From positions 1 through 43,929 of the forward strand of contig JABANN010000279.1 in NCBI GenBank assembly GCA_013115125.1: DNA of 43,929 bases. Reading direction: 5' to 3'. How positions within the stretch are numbered: position 1 is the first letter of the stretch; each line of letters opens with the position of its first letter. The notes under the pieces are model-generated. The model saw only the letters and a list, made by a program, of their open reading frames with translations, searched no databases and had not been told where the DNA came from. The translations under genes were made by a program, and so were the position numbers. Positions 10,748 through 22,200 of the stretch are shown piece by piece. The DNA comes from Perkinsus olseni. Taxonomy: Eukaryota; Perkinsozoa; Perkinsida.

Positions 10748-11160
10748 CCTGCGCAAGCATGAAGTGTGGAAGACTTAGGCCTGAGGTTCGGCATCAGCAA
10801 AGGGCGCGATAGCGTTGAGACATGGCAAGGGAGCAAGATTTATCATTCGTTCGGCGATGGTTCAGAGTCTGAACTCCAGACACAGAGTCAGTCTCCTTCA
10901 ACTTGCTATCGACTAGAAGGCTGACAGGCACAGATGTGGTGCTACCATAATGTTAGCACGCTGGTGAGGGTAAAACAGCAACACTTAAGTTGGCTGGTTT
11001 ACTCGTATCAACTGCGGCGCAGGTACACTCTTCGTGCCATATGGGCCTCGCGGCTCGCTAATGGAATTACTACAACTCAAAACACGATGACTATACACCT
11101 CAAAGCAATCCTCGAACATGAGGGAATGATACAAGTTGGCCGAGTCGCCCTCGAGACGAC
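10748..11160. other. Intergenic region
   Basis: This is the upstream region of the Cid1-like gene and 3' flank of the small membrane-protein gene, both on the minus strand. A plus-strand frame of 93 codons from 10934 overlaps the last exon of the neighbour antisense and has no family signal. I see nothing else. Confidence 0.5.
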
Positions 11161-11699
11161 TTACACGCTGTCGGCCACCTCTGTTGGCTCTTGGAACCCA
11201 TCAGCCCTGAAGTGAGAGAAACATCAGCTACGACCCGTCTTCCGTTCAGTTTCACTCACCTCTTCCCCTCAGGCCATCTCCTGCTCAGCAGGTACCCCAT
11301 CAGGACGAGCTGAGCGGTGAGCACGACGAGGATCAAGGCCGTAACGACCAAGATCCCAGCCAAAACTCCCGAGTAATCCGAGGTACTGGTGAGACCTTGG
11401 ACGTCGCTTGAATCATCACTTGTAGCTCTGAGGGCAGATGAAAAGATGAGTTAGTTCTACGATTGATGAGTGTCTTACCCTTCAGCCTCGTTAATCCCCT
11501 CCAAGGCTCCCAGTGGAACCTCAGTGGGGATGGTGCCAATCGCCTCCAGCAACTTGTCTTCGATGCTAGCCTCTTCCAGATCGGCCGTGTTCTTATCCAG
11601 ATTCATCGCCTCAACTTGCTCCTTGGAGAAGAGAGACCCCTGGCCCAGGACTGGGCCGGTCGCGCCAAAGAAGATCGCGAGGAAGATATATGGAGTCAT
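11161..11699 (-). CDS. Small predicted type I single-pass membrane protein
   Basis: The exons are 11699-11479, 11427-11260 and 11206-11161, with introns of 51 and 53 nt; the phase closes to 144 residues. Residues 1-20 form a signal peptide (MTPYIFLAIFFGATGPVLGQ). An acidic luminal or extracellular part of about 75 residues follows (KNTADLEEASIEDKLLEAIG, then a Ser/Asp/Thr-rich stretch), then one strong transmembrane helix (GVLAGILVVTALILVVLTAQ) and a basic start of the cytosolic tail (LLSRRWPEGKR). I recognise no family. If intron 2 is not removed, translation ends two codons earlier at the exon edge with the same topology, so the membrane call does not depend on it. Confidence 0.6.
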
Positions 11700-12145
11700 T
11701 GCCAACGAGTTTGAACTACTGAGGACCACGTGAGATATGCGTAATGAGGGGCCAGGCCTACAGGGGAGAAGCTCGGTGGTAGCCCGCTGTGTGGAAGATG
11801 GCTTTTCCGTTGTCACTGCGATCGGACAAACGCCGCGGTCGCGGGGTCGATAAGTGTGCGCAAGAAAACAAGTGCTCCATTTCCATTTCGAGCGCTCCAG
11901 CCGCTGGTGCAACCAATACGACTATTAGTTTCACTGGCATTGAGTGGACTTGAATCCGTACAGTGTTTACGATTCTAGGTTTATGTCCATGTAGGCTATG
12001 CCGTTCACCCAGCAACTGGCATGGACCATGCGTCTTATGCTGCCCTGAGGAGAACTCTCCTGTGTCCCTCTGCTGGCGTCGTGTTGAGGGAGTGGTCACC
12101 GAAGTTCTTATGGGGACCTCGGTACAGTTTCTATCCGAGTTCGTC
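11700..12145. other. Divergent promoter region
   Basis: About 450 nt separate two divergent genes, the small membrane protein and mitochondrial uL3. Both strands are open over long stretches, but the frames oppose each other and neither resembles a known protein. I call no gene here. Confidence 0.5.
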
Positions 12146-13553
12146 ATGACGAGCGTGCTAGCTCGGACACGGCCCGCTGCGTGCCGGAGAGGTCTATTGG
12201 GGTCCCAGGCCGGTCCCATGCGTACCTTCTTCAACTCTAAATGGGTCAGGAGAATCGAGCGCCTAACAGCACCGTCCAGGTAAACCTTATTGGCTGCTGC
12301 GGGAAGTAGGATAATATTCGGCAGACGCCCTCCACCACCGGTAATACCCGAGAAGGAGGTTCCCCCTCCAGTGGACCCATCGGTGACTCCTGTTAACCCA
12401 GTGCTAGGCAGTAAACGGCCAGGTAGGTGATGAAGGCGGGGAAAGCTCTACTGTCCTCGCACAGGTATATGTGCGTTTAAAATAGGATGCATGGGCCTTT
12501 GGGACGAATGGGGCCAGAAGCATGCAGTGACAGTCTGCAAGGTTATATAGCCCTCTACTGTTCGCCTGGGGTTATCCTTATCCAGGTCCACAATTCTCAT
12601 GTGATGCGACAGAAAACTATAGCACGGAATGGCTACGAGGCTCTACAAGTTGGCACTGGATGGCGTACTCTTGGATTGTATGGTTCTTACCATCGGCCGC
12701 TCGTTTAGTGCTGCTCCTCCAGACATGAGCGTCGTCGTATTGGGTGCTGCATCCGGGCCGGGGTGGAGCCCAAGCACCACATCGAGGAGTTTCGAGTCAG
12801 TAGTGACTGCATGCTGCCGGTCGGCCATGAGTTCTCAGTGCGTCATTTCGTCCCGGGCCAGCGAGTGTAGTATCTGGGGACGTTCCTCACCTTTCCCACT
12901 TTTCGGTCAGGTTTGTCAGCGGATGGAGCCGGGGAAAGGGTTGGCAGGGAGTCGTCACTCGCTGGCGGTTCGCCGGTGAGAGACCCTCCAACCTTGCTGC
13001 TCGGGCTACTGTGCTTCGCAGGCCAGCAAGTGCACAAAGCCACAGGCGGCATGCGGATGCCGGGCTCTATCAGCAGGGGTATGTCGTCGTCTAAGGTGGA
13101 TAAGTACAAGAAACAACCCGGTCATATGGGACCGGACCCGAGGTGGCGCTAACCCCTCTAGCGGCTGGTCATCCAGTACAGTATCTCAGAGTCACTAACT
13201 GCACGGTGTTTCGTATAGAGTCCACGAGGAACCTTATCTTCCTCAAAGGAGCTGTGCCTGGTGAGGGGGTCCCTTCGATATTTTTGCAGAATCTTTTCTA
13301 TCATGTAGGGTCAGCTGGTCATCCCATCAAGATATTCGACGGACGAGGTATCACTTGGTACAGGAATACTTATATAAAAGCGCCGTAGGGTTGCAGCGGT
13401 CATGTTCAGGTGTCATCTCTATGACTCTTTTGCAGGACCCCGACCTTTATACCGAAGCCTGGCCTGGAGTATCCTGTCACTGTGCAGATGCCAGCTACAT
13501 CTGAGGACCCATTCCTCTACCCTGAGCGACCCCGGTATGACCCCCGAAAGTAG
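12146..13553 (+). CDS. MRPL3: Mitochondrial large-subunit ribosomal protein uL3m, 10 exons
   Basis: The exons are 12146-12279, 12325-12422, 12465-12541, 12586-12677, 12723-12866, 12911-12975, 13022-13142, 13190-13260, 13309-13357 and 13436-13553; introns are 42-78 nt and the phase closes to 322 residues. The first 45 residues are Arg-rich with no acidic residue until position 39, a convincing mitochondrial targeting peptide ([17 protein letters not shown]). A Pro-rich linker follows, then the L3 fold: [80 protein letters not shown] and [12 protein letters not shown]. uL3 lies near the peptidyl-transferase centre and helps assemble the large subunit. Six of the nine introns are under 50 nt, so no long frame betrays the gene. 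Confidence 0.92.
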
Positions 13554-13725
13554 TGTTCATGTGCGGCGTACTGTTCTTCATGTTGTCATTGTGAGTGTTT
13601 CCGACACGTGATAGCTCGGTGTTCGAGTTGAGTACGATCGTGTCCTTCGACCCTTCTTGGTGGGCTTGATTGTCCCGTCTGTATGACGCCGGTGTATTTG
13701 CAGTACACTCGTTTTTATTGTGATA

Positions 13726-15211
13726 ATGTCTTACATACTAAAGGCCGTCCAAGACTTCGTCAATGCCAATCCAGTTAGCTGCTCATCGGAGAAGGCTCAC
13801 GAACTGCTTTCTCAGGAGGGTGTCAACCTAGGCACTATCGGTACTACTGGCCGGAGTGCGGATTAACATATTCGGAAACACTATCATCTCTCATGTAGGG
13901 AACGCCGTTCTGCAGCCAGGCGTCACCGCCGACGAGGCGAACGCTGTCGTCCGATGCTTGGAGATACTGTTCAGACACGAGGACCTGGCCAAGTCCGCAG
14001 TTGAAGAGTACTCCCAACTCTTACAGATGGCAGCTGATGGTGATCAGCGGTTTAGAGAGCTTGCGGCTGATTGTTTTGCGACGGCTAAGTCGCCCATGGC
14101 AGACCCTAAGGTACTGCTATCTCTGTTGAAGGATAAGGAGACAGGCATTGCCGAGAAGGCGGCGAGGGCTCTCGAGTGCATGGGTTCGAGGATCGAGGAG
14201 CTGCTGGATGCCGGTCTGAGAGATCTGGCGGGGCCTCCGACTGATGGCGTCATACTCTTGCGAGCTCAATGTGTACTGATAGAGATTGGCAAGCGAGATC
14301 AGAAGGCTTTTGAGATCATCAACAAGCAGGGGCTGTATAAGAAGCTATTGGATGCTTTCTTCAGCGATGACCTTCTCCTCAAGCTGGCCTCGGCTGAGGT
14401 CATACAGGACCTCGCTAGCTTCCCTGGAGGGCGACAGGTCCTTGTAGACTGTGGCACCTTCAAGGACTTCGAGAGGGAGCTCGTTGATGCGTTCGATGAC
14501 ACTGTGGCAATTGCTGTAGTAGCCGCCCTGAGCGGTCTACTGCAGCGGGCGGGCCCCTCAGATGAAGCCAACTACTTGTTCAGGAGTCGCACTGCCCCCT
14601 TACCGCACACCATCAAGGAGTTTCTATGTTCGGATAACGATACTGAAGTGCTCAATGGCCTGCAGGCAGTCATGCGGACTTGTCGTCTCAAGGTCGCTCA
14701 GGATACTCTTCTCACTTCGCCTGATGTCCATGCAGTACTGATCGGTATCTTGCGAAGATCTGATGAGAACGAGATTGTGAAGTGTGCGTGTGACTGTTGG
14801 TCGGCCATTGCCTACTCTAAGGCTATGGCCTACATCCCGGATACTGTCTACCAGGCCGCTGTAGACCAGCTGCAGAGACGAGCAGCGTTCCCTGACGCCC
14901 GAGCTCACATCTGGGGGCTCATGGGCAACTTGGCCAAATTCGATGGGAAGCAGGCGGAGAAGGTTTTCCTGGCGAAGGGAAGCTACGTCGTAACGACTCT
15001 GCAGAACTTCGCGAGCGAGCTGAGCTATGATGCAAGGGTGGGCAAGCTGAACTTTACCCGCGCTATTTTGGAATCGGTACCGGGAGATAGGATAGAGCTT
15101 TCGGTAGGCGGCCCTTGCTATTACGAGATGAAGGAATTCGCTAACAAGGGTCTCTCTTGGGCCCCACTCAAGCAGGATCAGATCGCTGTGGGAGACAATT
15201 TCGACCAGTAG
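13726..15211 (+). CDS. PSMD5: 26S proteasome assembly chaperone PSMD5/S5b (HEAT-like repeats)
   Basis: The exons are 13726-13840 and 13899-15211 around a 58-nt intron, giving 475 residues (human PSMD5 504). The protein is all-helical with armadillo/HEAT-like repeats (EILFRHEDLAKSAVEEYSQL, LLSLLKDKETGIAEKAARAL, VLNGLQAVMRTCRLKVAQD) and a conserved end that precedes a Tyr-containing segment (GPCYYEMKEFANKGLSWAPL). S5b is an assembly chaperone that holds the base ATPases of the proteasome regulatory particle until the core particle binds. Family assignment rests on the overall repeat pattern and the C-terminal third. A different armadillo-repeat protein is the main alternative. Confidence 0.75.
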
Positions 15212-15309
15212 GTTGGTTTCTGAAGATACCCTTCCAGCAATTGTAGTGTTGTGTTCGAGTTTGGATACTGGGACAAAGTCCTAGTCTGTGTCTGGGTGTC
15301 TCCAAGAGC

Positions 15310-17151
15310 ATGGATTTGGGTCATAGGAGCCCACGGTTGGGTATGTTGGGTGTGCGTATGTGGGATTGGGGGATCAAAGGTCACCTGTGATTGTAGTTTG
15401 CCTGTCTTTCTATCAGAAATTGAGTCTCGTAACTGCGGGAGGCGCTGGCCATTGGCCCTCCTCACCGCAGTCATCATGATGACGATGGCGTGGCTGCACA
15501 TTGAATGGTTCTCGTCAATGAAGGTCCTGTCCTTGCGAAAGCGGATAGCGCCGGCCCATCAAGCTACATCCACCTCCGATCCACCGTGGGGATCTTCCGA
15601 GGCCAGTCAGGTGCCCCTAGTCGGGGACGTTGAGGCGCCCTCGGACAATGCAAGCGTTGGTGATGCTGTCCAGGGTGACAGTGAAAGGTTCGACGCGCAT
15701 AGCGTGGGCGCTCACAGCGAAGATTCTTTCGGTCCGGTGATTCTCGAGGGTCTCCCTGATTTGGGGAAAGATACGCCCGTATGCGACTCGATAGAGTTGG
15801 CGACGGCCGGCCGGTGGCAGGGATTGAACTGGGTACCTTGGGCATGCAAGTTGCCGCCTCAGACCGGCATCGGCGATCTTTCTAAACCGGGCAGGTGAGT
15901 ATACCCTTGCCCAGTATTCGATTTACTCTGCCACCGCGACAGATGCCTGGCGGGAAGCAAGGTGGCGGTCATCGGCGACTCCCAGGCGGCTCATTTTGCC
16001 AAGCCATTCATGCGCTACCTCAACTGCGAAGACCTGAGTACAGCTCCTCGTCGGGGACGCTTCCAGAACTGTAAGGTCATCAAGAAGGATAAAAATGGTG
16101 TAAAAAGGAAGATCAAAGTGAAGGGTAGTGTCGGCGTGTTGGACACCTCCCGAGTGGGGCGACACAGGTGGTCCTATACCGTACTTTGGCAAGTGGGAGG
16201 GAGCGCAGTGGGGCTGTGCTCGATGCTCCGGCTGTGGCTTAGGGGAGCATCGCTGTAGCAATGACCTTCAGCTGGAGGTAGGCTAGAGGTGTCAGAATAA
16301 TCCCACCGACCCGCTAGACGTGTTCACGCTTGTAGGCCCTAACTGTTGAGTATGTCGACTGGAAAGCTGTCTATGTACCTCCCTGGAGCAACACTACTCA
16401 AGAGTTTCTATTCCGCCAGTACTGGAATGATACCAGTGAGGAGGGCCACGGTCTGGCTTTCATGTGACCCCTATCAATACAGTCCTACTACGTTGTTTCC
16501 TGCTCACGCGTTCTCTTCCAGTCGTAAATCCACGGCAAATTGTTCCTGCTCGCCTTTCAGAGGCCGTGAAGGCTCCAGGCGCGTTGAAAACGTTCAAGTC
16601 CAGGGCACCCAGTCTGGTCTGGGCCAACACAGGCCTCCACGAACCCAGAGTCATCACTTTCGAGAAGAACGCCACGGATGCCCTGGAATATGCCTCCGGC
16701 ACCGCAAGGTACTACTGCGCCCTGTTGATCCTATTGAGTTGGGGGTTCAGGTATATGCGAGAGGCTTTGAGGGGAGGGAGGCAGCTAATATGGTCTCTGA
16801 CGACCGCAGTGAAGAGAGGGGACCAGCCTAAGGACTGGAAGGATGTGACATCATCGTATAGGATATGGTTGCTCAATCAACACGCCAGGCATGCAGCACA
16901 GCAGGTTAAAGGGGAGGGTCGCCGTCCAGGGCCGCCACTTGCTTCCACAGGTCATGAATGATAGTGATGTATTGGCGGGTACTAGTGGCATAGCGTTGTT
17001 CGATGCTTTCGGGACTTCCAGAGCCCCTGGTTACAGCTTCCATAGTGATGGAGTGCACATGGAGAACCACGGCAATGTGTGGGTATCTGATTCGTGCTTC
17101 CTTTCTTGCCGCTGGCTCGACTACCTGCCCGTCCTCCTCGGGTCCTCATGA
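15310..17151 (+). CDS. Type II membrane SGNH-type esterase/acetyltransferase-like protein, 8 exons
   Basis: The exons are 15310-15340, 15417-15894, 15943-16124, 16168-16277, 16336-16435, 16483-16708, 16751-16904 and 16951-17151; the phase closes to 493 residues. A short basic N-terminus precedes one anchor helix (residues about 21-43), then a Ser/Asp-rich stalk. The catalytic fold begins at KVAVIGDSQAAHF, giving the block-I Gly-Asp-Ser (181-183), and ends with HSDGVHMENHG, giving Asp 460 and His 463 (DxxH). GDS plus a late DxxH behind a signal anchor is the plan of plant TBL O-acetyltransferases and PC-esterases. A Cys-rich WGCARCSGC segment lies between. Substrate is unknown; a Golgi glycan is inferred. 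Intron 6 (42 nt) has no stop and is in frame, so an unspliced reading would insert 14 residues. The C-terminus beyond GNVW may be spliced differently. Confidence 0.7.
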
Positions 17152-17568
17152 AAAAACGGCTCAGTAGCGATGTGCTGTAGTACAAGGCCTAAGCAAGTCC
17201 TTTACACTTAACGGTCCTCGATGTCGCTTCCTATTTTGGCAGCGTCATCAGGTACTATGATAAGATGGTGGCATTGGCCTTAGCACAGTACGACCGACAG
17301 AAGTGCCGAGTCTCTTCGAGTGGTCGATCGAAGCGGCTACCCTTATTCGCTAGAGCGCCGTCCTGGAGCATCGGCTTGCCGTGGTACCCCGAGAACAGGA
17401 CCTATTGCAGTAGCATGGAGCCCGCTAGTAGTACTTATCTGTCCTTCACAGCCAGTGATCGGTTATCTATTACCGTAGCTTTGCTCGATCCCTTTCTCTT
17501 GGCTGTAGGGTGACCACTCCTGCGCCTGATCGTCTAAGGGGGAGGTTAACTCAGGTTCCGGTCGATGG

Positions 17569-18129
17569 ATGGACGACGGTACATGGGGCCCGTGGGGCTG
17601 TAAGCTGTACGACTACTATGAAGGAGAGGATCCTTGTCAGGGGTCCGTAGTCTATCTAGTGGGAATCAAAGGGCAGGAGATTCTGGATGCCCTACTGAGT
17701 GCCCTACCGTCCGCTAAGAACGTCTCCGTGGAGACCGCGCTGGAGGGGTGGCCCGACGTTGTAATCATGGGTCTGCCGCACAGCAAATTCGCCAAGGGAA
17801 GGACTTCGGCCGAGCTCCTGGATGCTTTCAAACAGCGTGTATCGGCGATACACTCGAACGTTGTGAGATTAGTGATAGGCGATTCGTACCCGAAGAAGAG
17901 TCATGGCTCGTCCTGGCTCTATAACGAGCATTTAAGGGCTGCCTCCTACCACGCTGGCGTCGGCTTTTTCGATTTCTTCTCCATGGGTTTCGAGGCCACT
18001 TTGAACCTGCAGGAGACCTCAGTGCGACCGGAGATGGTCCCTGCTGCTGTTGGCAGAGTTGTGCAGAGTGTAATGAAGCACACTAAGTGCCGTCCTCGAA
18101 TAGGAGTGGTAGACTCGTGGCGGCCATGA
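17569..18129 (+). CDS. SGNH-like paralogue with catalytic motifs lost (3' part; upstream exons unresolved)
   Basis: The clear part encodes about 186 residues. It repeats the layout of the gene just upstream: a GRW...PWGCKL motif (compare GRWQGLNWVPWACKL in the neighbour) and then the hydrophobic strand of SGNH block I. Where the neighbour has VAVIGDSQA this protein has VYLVGIKGQ, and where the neighbour has the late Asp-Gly-Val-His this one reads QETSVRPE. The nucleophile and the Asp-His pair are therefore missing, which suggests a non-catalytic relative. Introns appear to be fewer in this part. The start given is only the first Met of the supported exon. The GRW motif lies just before it, behind a probable acceptor near 17554, and N-terminal exons, possibly including a segment at 17221-17513, are not resolved. 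Confidence 0.55.
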   Translation: MDDGTWGPWGCKLYDYYEGEDPCQGSVVYLVGIKGQEILDALLSALPSAKNVSVETALEGWPDVVIMGLPHSKFAKGRTSAELLDAFKQRVSAIHSNVVRLVIGDSYPKKSHGSSWLYNEHLRAASYHAGVGFFDFFSMGFEATLNLQETSVRPEMVPAAVGRVVQSVMKHTKCRPRIGVVDSWRP

Positions 18130-18242
18130 TTATGCCATGACGTATTAAGGTCCTTTCCTTGATGGCTGTTGTGTTGTGTCCCGGCGGTCGTCACTTCGTG
18201 TATGGTTAAGTTGATTTTGTTTGTGCATTCTCTCAATTGTTT

Positions 18243-19121
18243 ATGGAAGCTAGACCATGGCTCGGACCTAACGGGGAACACCTAGGAGTCATAGCTCCCC
18301 TCACTTCCAGTACTGGCTACAGGCTTGGTCTTCTCATCTACCCGGACCTCTCTAAAGTCGAGTTCGACCTCCATTTGAATCCCAGAGTTCTGTCTGCGGA
18401 CTTCCCGCCCTGGACTTCCGATGGCGCGAACCGAGAGGCCATGCTGAAGGAGGGGTACCCGATTACTCAGTGGATCCGAGAGCTCACCAAGGCCGATGGG
18501 AACATAGTGCTGCTGAGCAATTCAGTGCAATCAAATTTTCAAAATCCGTATGATTGTTTTATACAAGATGGAATTCTGCAAAGGCAGGGTTATGCTGCTG
18601 CCAGCGCTGAGTACGCCTTCGACGACGGTCCGGTGGATATTTTCGTGCTTGACTCGCATGTGCGAGGGCCTCGGCTACAGAGCTGCTGGGTCACCGACGA
18701 ACGCAATGCACGTTTTCCTTGGCGAAGGGCGGTGTCTGGCAGACCCTTCGTTACTGATGGGGAACTGCGAAAAATACCCCACTGGGACCGCGAGGAGAAT
18801 GAAGATGTGAAATACGGCGAAGTGCCGTGGCTACCAAATTCGACTGAAGCCGCCTTCTCTGCGGTCTGCGAGTCCGAGGATGGACAGGTCGTCCTGGCCT
18901 ACGCTATACAACCTTTAACCGCTTATGACTTCGGACGGGTCCTTATTGATAGTGGTGTAAGAGACGCCGTGCTTCTGGGAGGCAGTGGTGATGTGGGTGT
19001 CTGGATTGAAGGCAGAGGGCTTGAAGCAGCGGCTGCTAGGGAGGGCTCAGCCAGGGGTGCTCAGCCACCGGGGACTCGCAACCTTAACGGTGTCATAGCT
19101 CTCAAGATGCTACACAACTGA
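18243..19121 (+). CDS. Hypothetical protein, possibly phosphodiester-glycosidase-like
   Basis: A single open exon codes for 292 residues. The C-terminal third has DFGRVLIDSGVRDAVLLGGS, then GVWIEG and GTRNLNGVIALKML. That arrangement is reminiscent of the C-terminal end of NAGPA-type phosphodiester glycosidase domains, where a Leu-Asp-Gly-Gly-Gly-Ser loop and a late Arg-x-Asn segment shape the active site. The likeness is short and the typical Asp of the loop is Leu here, so the call is weak. There is no signal peptide or membrane helix in the part seen. It lies 113 nt downstream of the SGNH-like pair on the same strand, and further 5' exons cannot be excluded. Confidence 0.4.
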   Translation: MEARPWLGPNGEHLGVIAPLTSSTGYRLGLLIYPDLSKVEFDLHLNPRVLSADFPPWTSDGANREAMLKEGYPITQWIRELTKADGNIVLLSNSVQSNFQNPYDCFIQDGILQRQGYAAASAEYAFDDGPVDIFVLDSHVRGPRLQSCWVTDERNARFPWRRAVSGRPFVTDGELRKIPHWDREENEDVKYGEVPWLPNSTEAAFSAVCESEDGQVVLAYAIQPLTAYDFGRVLIDSGVRDAVLLGGSGDVGVWIEGRGLEAAAAREGSARGAQPPGTRNLNGVIALKMLHN

Positions 19122-19216
19122 GCCTTTGCCCTTTTTTGCACTATCAGTGGTGAGAGGCGTTGCGTTGAAGTCGGCGGGGAGGAGGGCGACTATTGGGGAA
19201 GTTTTGGAGTCTGGTC

Positions 19217-22200
19217 ATGGCTGCTGCCGGGAAGAAGGCGGCTTACGTCACTGATGATATACTGGCACTGGGAAGGAAGGAGCGCGTCACACGGCTGAGG
19301 GCCAAACTATCGGACATACTCGGACAAGGTAGTAGGAGCAGGAGCTCCTGGGAGGAAGGCTGCCACGCTCAGCGCAGGTGACAATGCATTCGCCCAAGTA
19401 TCGCAGTATTTCTATGAGCTAATATGGTCGGTGCTCCGGGGCAGGCCAGGGGCCACCCTCGAGGAGCAGCCCTGCGTCGAGGTTCTGAAGGATATGGGCT
19501 TCACTAGGGCCCACCAGGAGGCCTTGCTGGACCACCTCTTCATCGCCTGCCACTACGAGCCCTGCTCCAAGGCAGCATTGAGCTTGGTGCGAGGTCTGCA
19601 GAGGGGTGGCGTCGTGTCCCTGGCCACCACACTCGGCAACATGGAGCCCCACATGGGAGTGCCCGCCGAGATCGTCTCGCCGGAGGTCTTCCGTCGTAAG
19701 ATCATGCAGGCCCGAACGAAGCAGCTTTACAGCGTCAACAAGTACAATACTTTCCGAGAGTGCTCCGAGGGCTATGCTGCCGCGATAGAAACGGTATGGT
19801 CGGTGAGCAGCCGACGGTCCAAGGAGGATGCTATCAAGTGCGGAGAGGAGCTCAAGAAGATCGTAGCCCACTACCAGCTTTGTCCTACAAGAGTCTGTGC
19901 TATGGTGGTGGACACAGTACAGTGGTGGTTTGCCCAGGCTATGAGACGGTATTGGTTCGGTAGGAAGAGCGACAGGGCGGCCAAAGGAGAGCCCGAGGTA
20001 ATGGAAGTCTGCTAGGCCGCTAGGCGAGGCGCTCTTGATCAGTTACCCTCGAGTGCTCGGTTCGCCGAAGTTCTGGAGTGGTACTTGGAGATCCTCCGGG
20101 GCTATCATCACACCCAACTGCTGTCAGTACTCAAGTTCTATCTATGTTGTTACAACAAGATACCCTTCCTAGTCCACAGCGACAACCCACCCATTTCAGT
20201 GCTGGACATCGTACCACCAGCAGACCTCCACGCCCCTCAGCCTGCCAGGAGTGGAGGCGGCGGCCAGCATTCTAAACGCAGTAATATTACCTCCGCTGCG
20301 TCTCCTCGCCTGGCGAACTCGGCGTTAGTCCGTGGATGCATGGATGAGCCTCCTATTCCAACCCACTCATAGGCCAGCAAATTTCGACCCTTTTCAACAG
20401 AACGCTCATAGCCGAATTCAATCATAGCTCCTATCAGGTGACGGCACAGCGTCAGAGAGTCACTCCACTAACCCTGCTGACAGCAACTCGGCCTCGGCCA
20501 TTCGCCTTGCCCGATCGAACGTCCTCTACGAGTTCGCCGGGGTCCTCATGATTCTCCTTCGAGGGAGTCTCCTGTCCCCGACGGAGCTGGGAGAAGAACT
20601 CTGGGAGTGAGAAGACCCGTCGCTGCCTCCTCTTCCTGTTAGGCTCATGTGTCCTCTCGCAGGTACATGTACACTTATCCGAGGGTCGACCCAGACCCGG
20701 TGATCTCCAAGCTCGAGTCGAAGGCCCTCGAGTGCTACAAGGCCGTCATCAACTCCCACACTGCTATTATCATTGGTGGATCTGGCGAGGACCAGGACCA
20801 GAAGATGCAAGAGGCCATAGATGCTCTGTCTGAGTACCGAGATATCCCTACCTGCCTCCTCCAAGCTGCCCTCGACGCTGGCGATGTTACCCTGGCCAAG
20901 CACATCGTCCGCCGGCTACAGCTGTCAAGGCCAGCCCTTCTCTCCACGGTTCGCCAAGGCCTTACCGACGAGCTGGCGTGGCTGTTGTGTACGAACGTTG
21001 ATCCGAGGAGTCGCCGCCATAAGGCCCGGCTCGCGCTACATCCCCTACGCCACTACTTCGAGCCTGGGCCGGCCGAGGGGCCTCTGCTTGAGGAGGGCAG
21101 CGATGCTCTGTGGTTGATCGAGATGCTGGGCTCCCAGCTCTGTCATGACGCTGCCTGCCTCGCCATCTGCTGGCAACGTGCTGGTGACGCTCTCGCTGCG
21201 AAGGGCTGTCGATCAGAACGTCTGGACTCTCTGGTCGCCAGGGTCCTCTTGCCGGCCCTATCCTGTGCTGCCGGGAGTAATGGGGCTAATCCATGGCTCG
21301 CCACGATAGCCTGGGAGAGCTACCTCAAGGGCAGGCCTGTGGAGGACAGGTACCAGATCTACGCCCTCTGGGACCAGGTCGGGCAGAGCGACCCCACAGA
21401 CCTGGCCCAGTTCCCCCTCCAGTTGGTGCATGCTAAGGTCCGGAAGGACACTAAGTCCTTGCTCAAGCGTATCGTTAAGGATGCTCAACAAAGTGAGGAC
21501 AAGTTAGCTCGGTACAGTCCCTACGCCTGGACCAAGCTAGCCCTGATGAATCCTTTGCCGTGCGCGGAGTACGTGGTGCACAACCTCACTGAGAGGTCCA
21601 ACAGCAATCTCATCGGGCCCTACATCGACGTCACCGGTCGCTCTGGTGACATGACCTGCGATACAGTTGGGTACGAGATCCTATGTGAAGCGACGAACCC
21701 TAGGTTGACCCGTGCTGTGGGCTTCCTCAATAAGGAAAGCGCTGTCATCGAGGGCTGGATTCAGAACCTGAGCGAGTTCGCTGGTAGCCATAACTCCCAT
21801 TCGTCTGCCCTCTCGCCATACTCGTCCACAGGTCGTTTCTACCGCAAGCACTCCCATATAGACATGCGTGGCTTGCTCAAAGTCATAAGGGTTTGCCTCA
21901 GACCACCGAACCCCAGAACTAGTAGTGACGAAGAGGTAAGATGCCGCCGGCTCCAAAGCACAGATGGCGGTGCGTTGTTATCAGACCATCAATTTCCTCC
22001 TCGGCCAATCTCTCATGCGGCAATTGTTACAGGGCCTCATCTCTTACGTTGGTGGCTTCACGGTGAGCGGGCAGGAGTCTCTGTGCTGGAGTAGCTGGAC
22101 GTGTCTCTCGACAGGTTATCGCCGAGTTGAACGACGAGCAAGTCCAATGTCTCTCTGGTGGCCCAGTACTGTGCGCCCTCTCCCAGACCATCAATCCCGA

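Noticed and set aside
10934-11215. 93-codon plus-strand frame
   Set aside because: Overlaps the last exon of the membrane-protein gene antisense; composition is not protein-like.
15251-15309. Longer N-terminus for the SGNH gene by reading straight through from 15251
   Set aside because: That reading has no ATG and gives a Trp/Val/Cys-rich nonsense stretch; the Met at 15310 plus a 76-nt intron keeps the frame and places the anchor helix near the start.
15810-15868. Possible minus-strand tRNA (matching 6-bp ends and a TTCAATCC-like loop)
   Set aside because: Only 59 nt long, no D arm or anticodon stem, and it overlaps a coding exon with the conserved GRW...PW.CKL motif.
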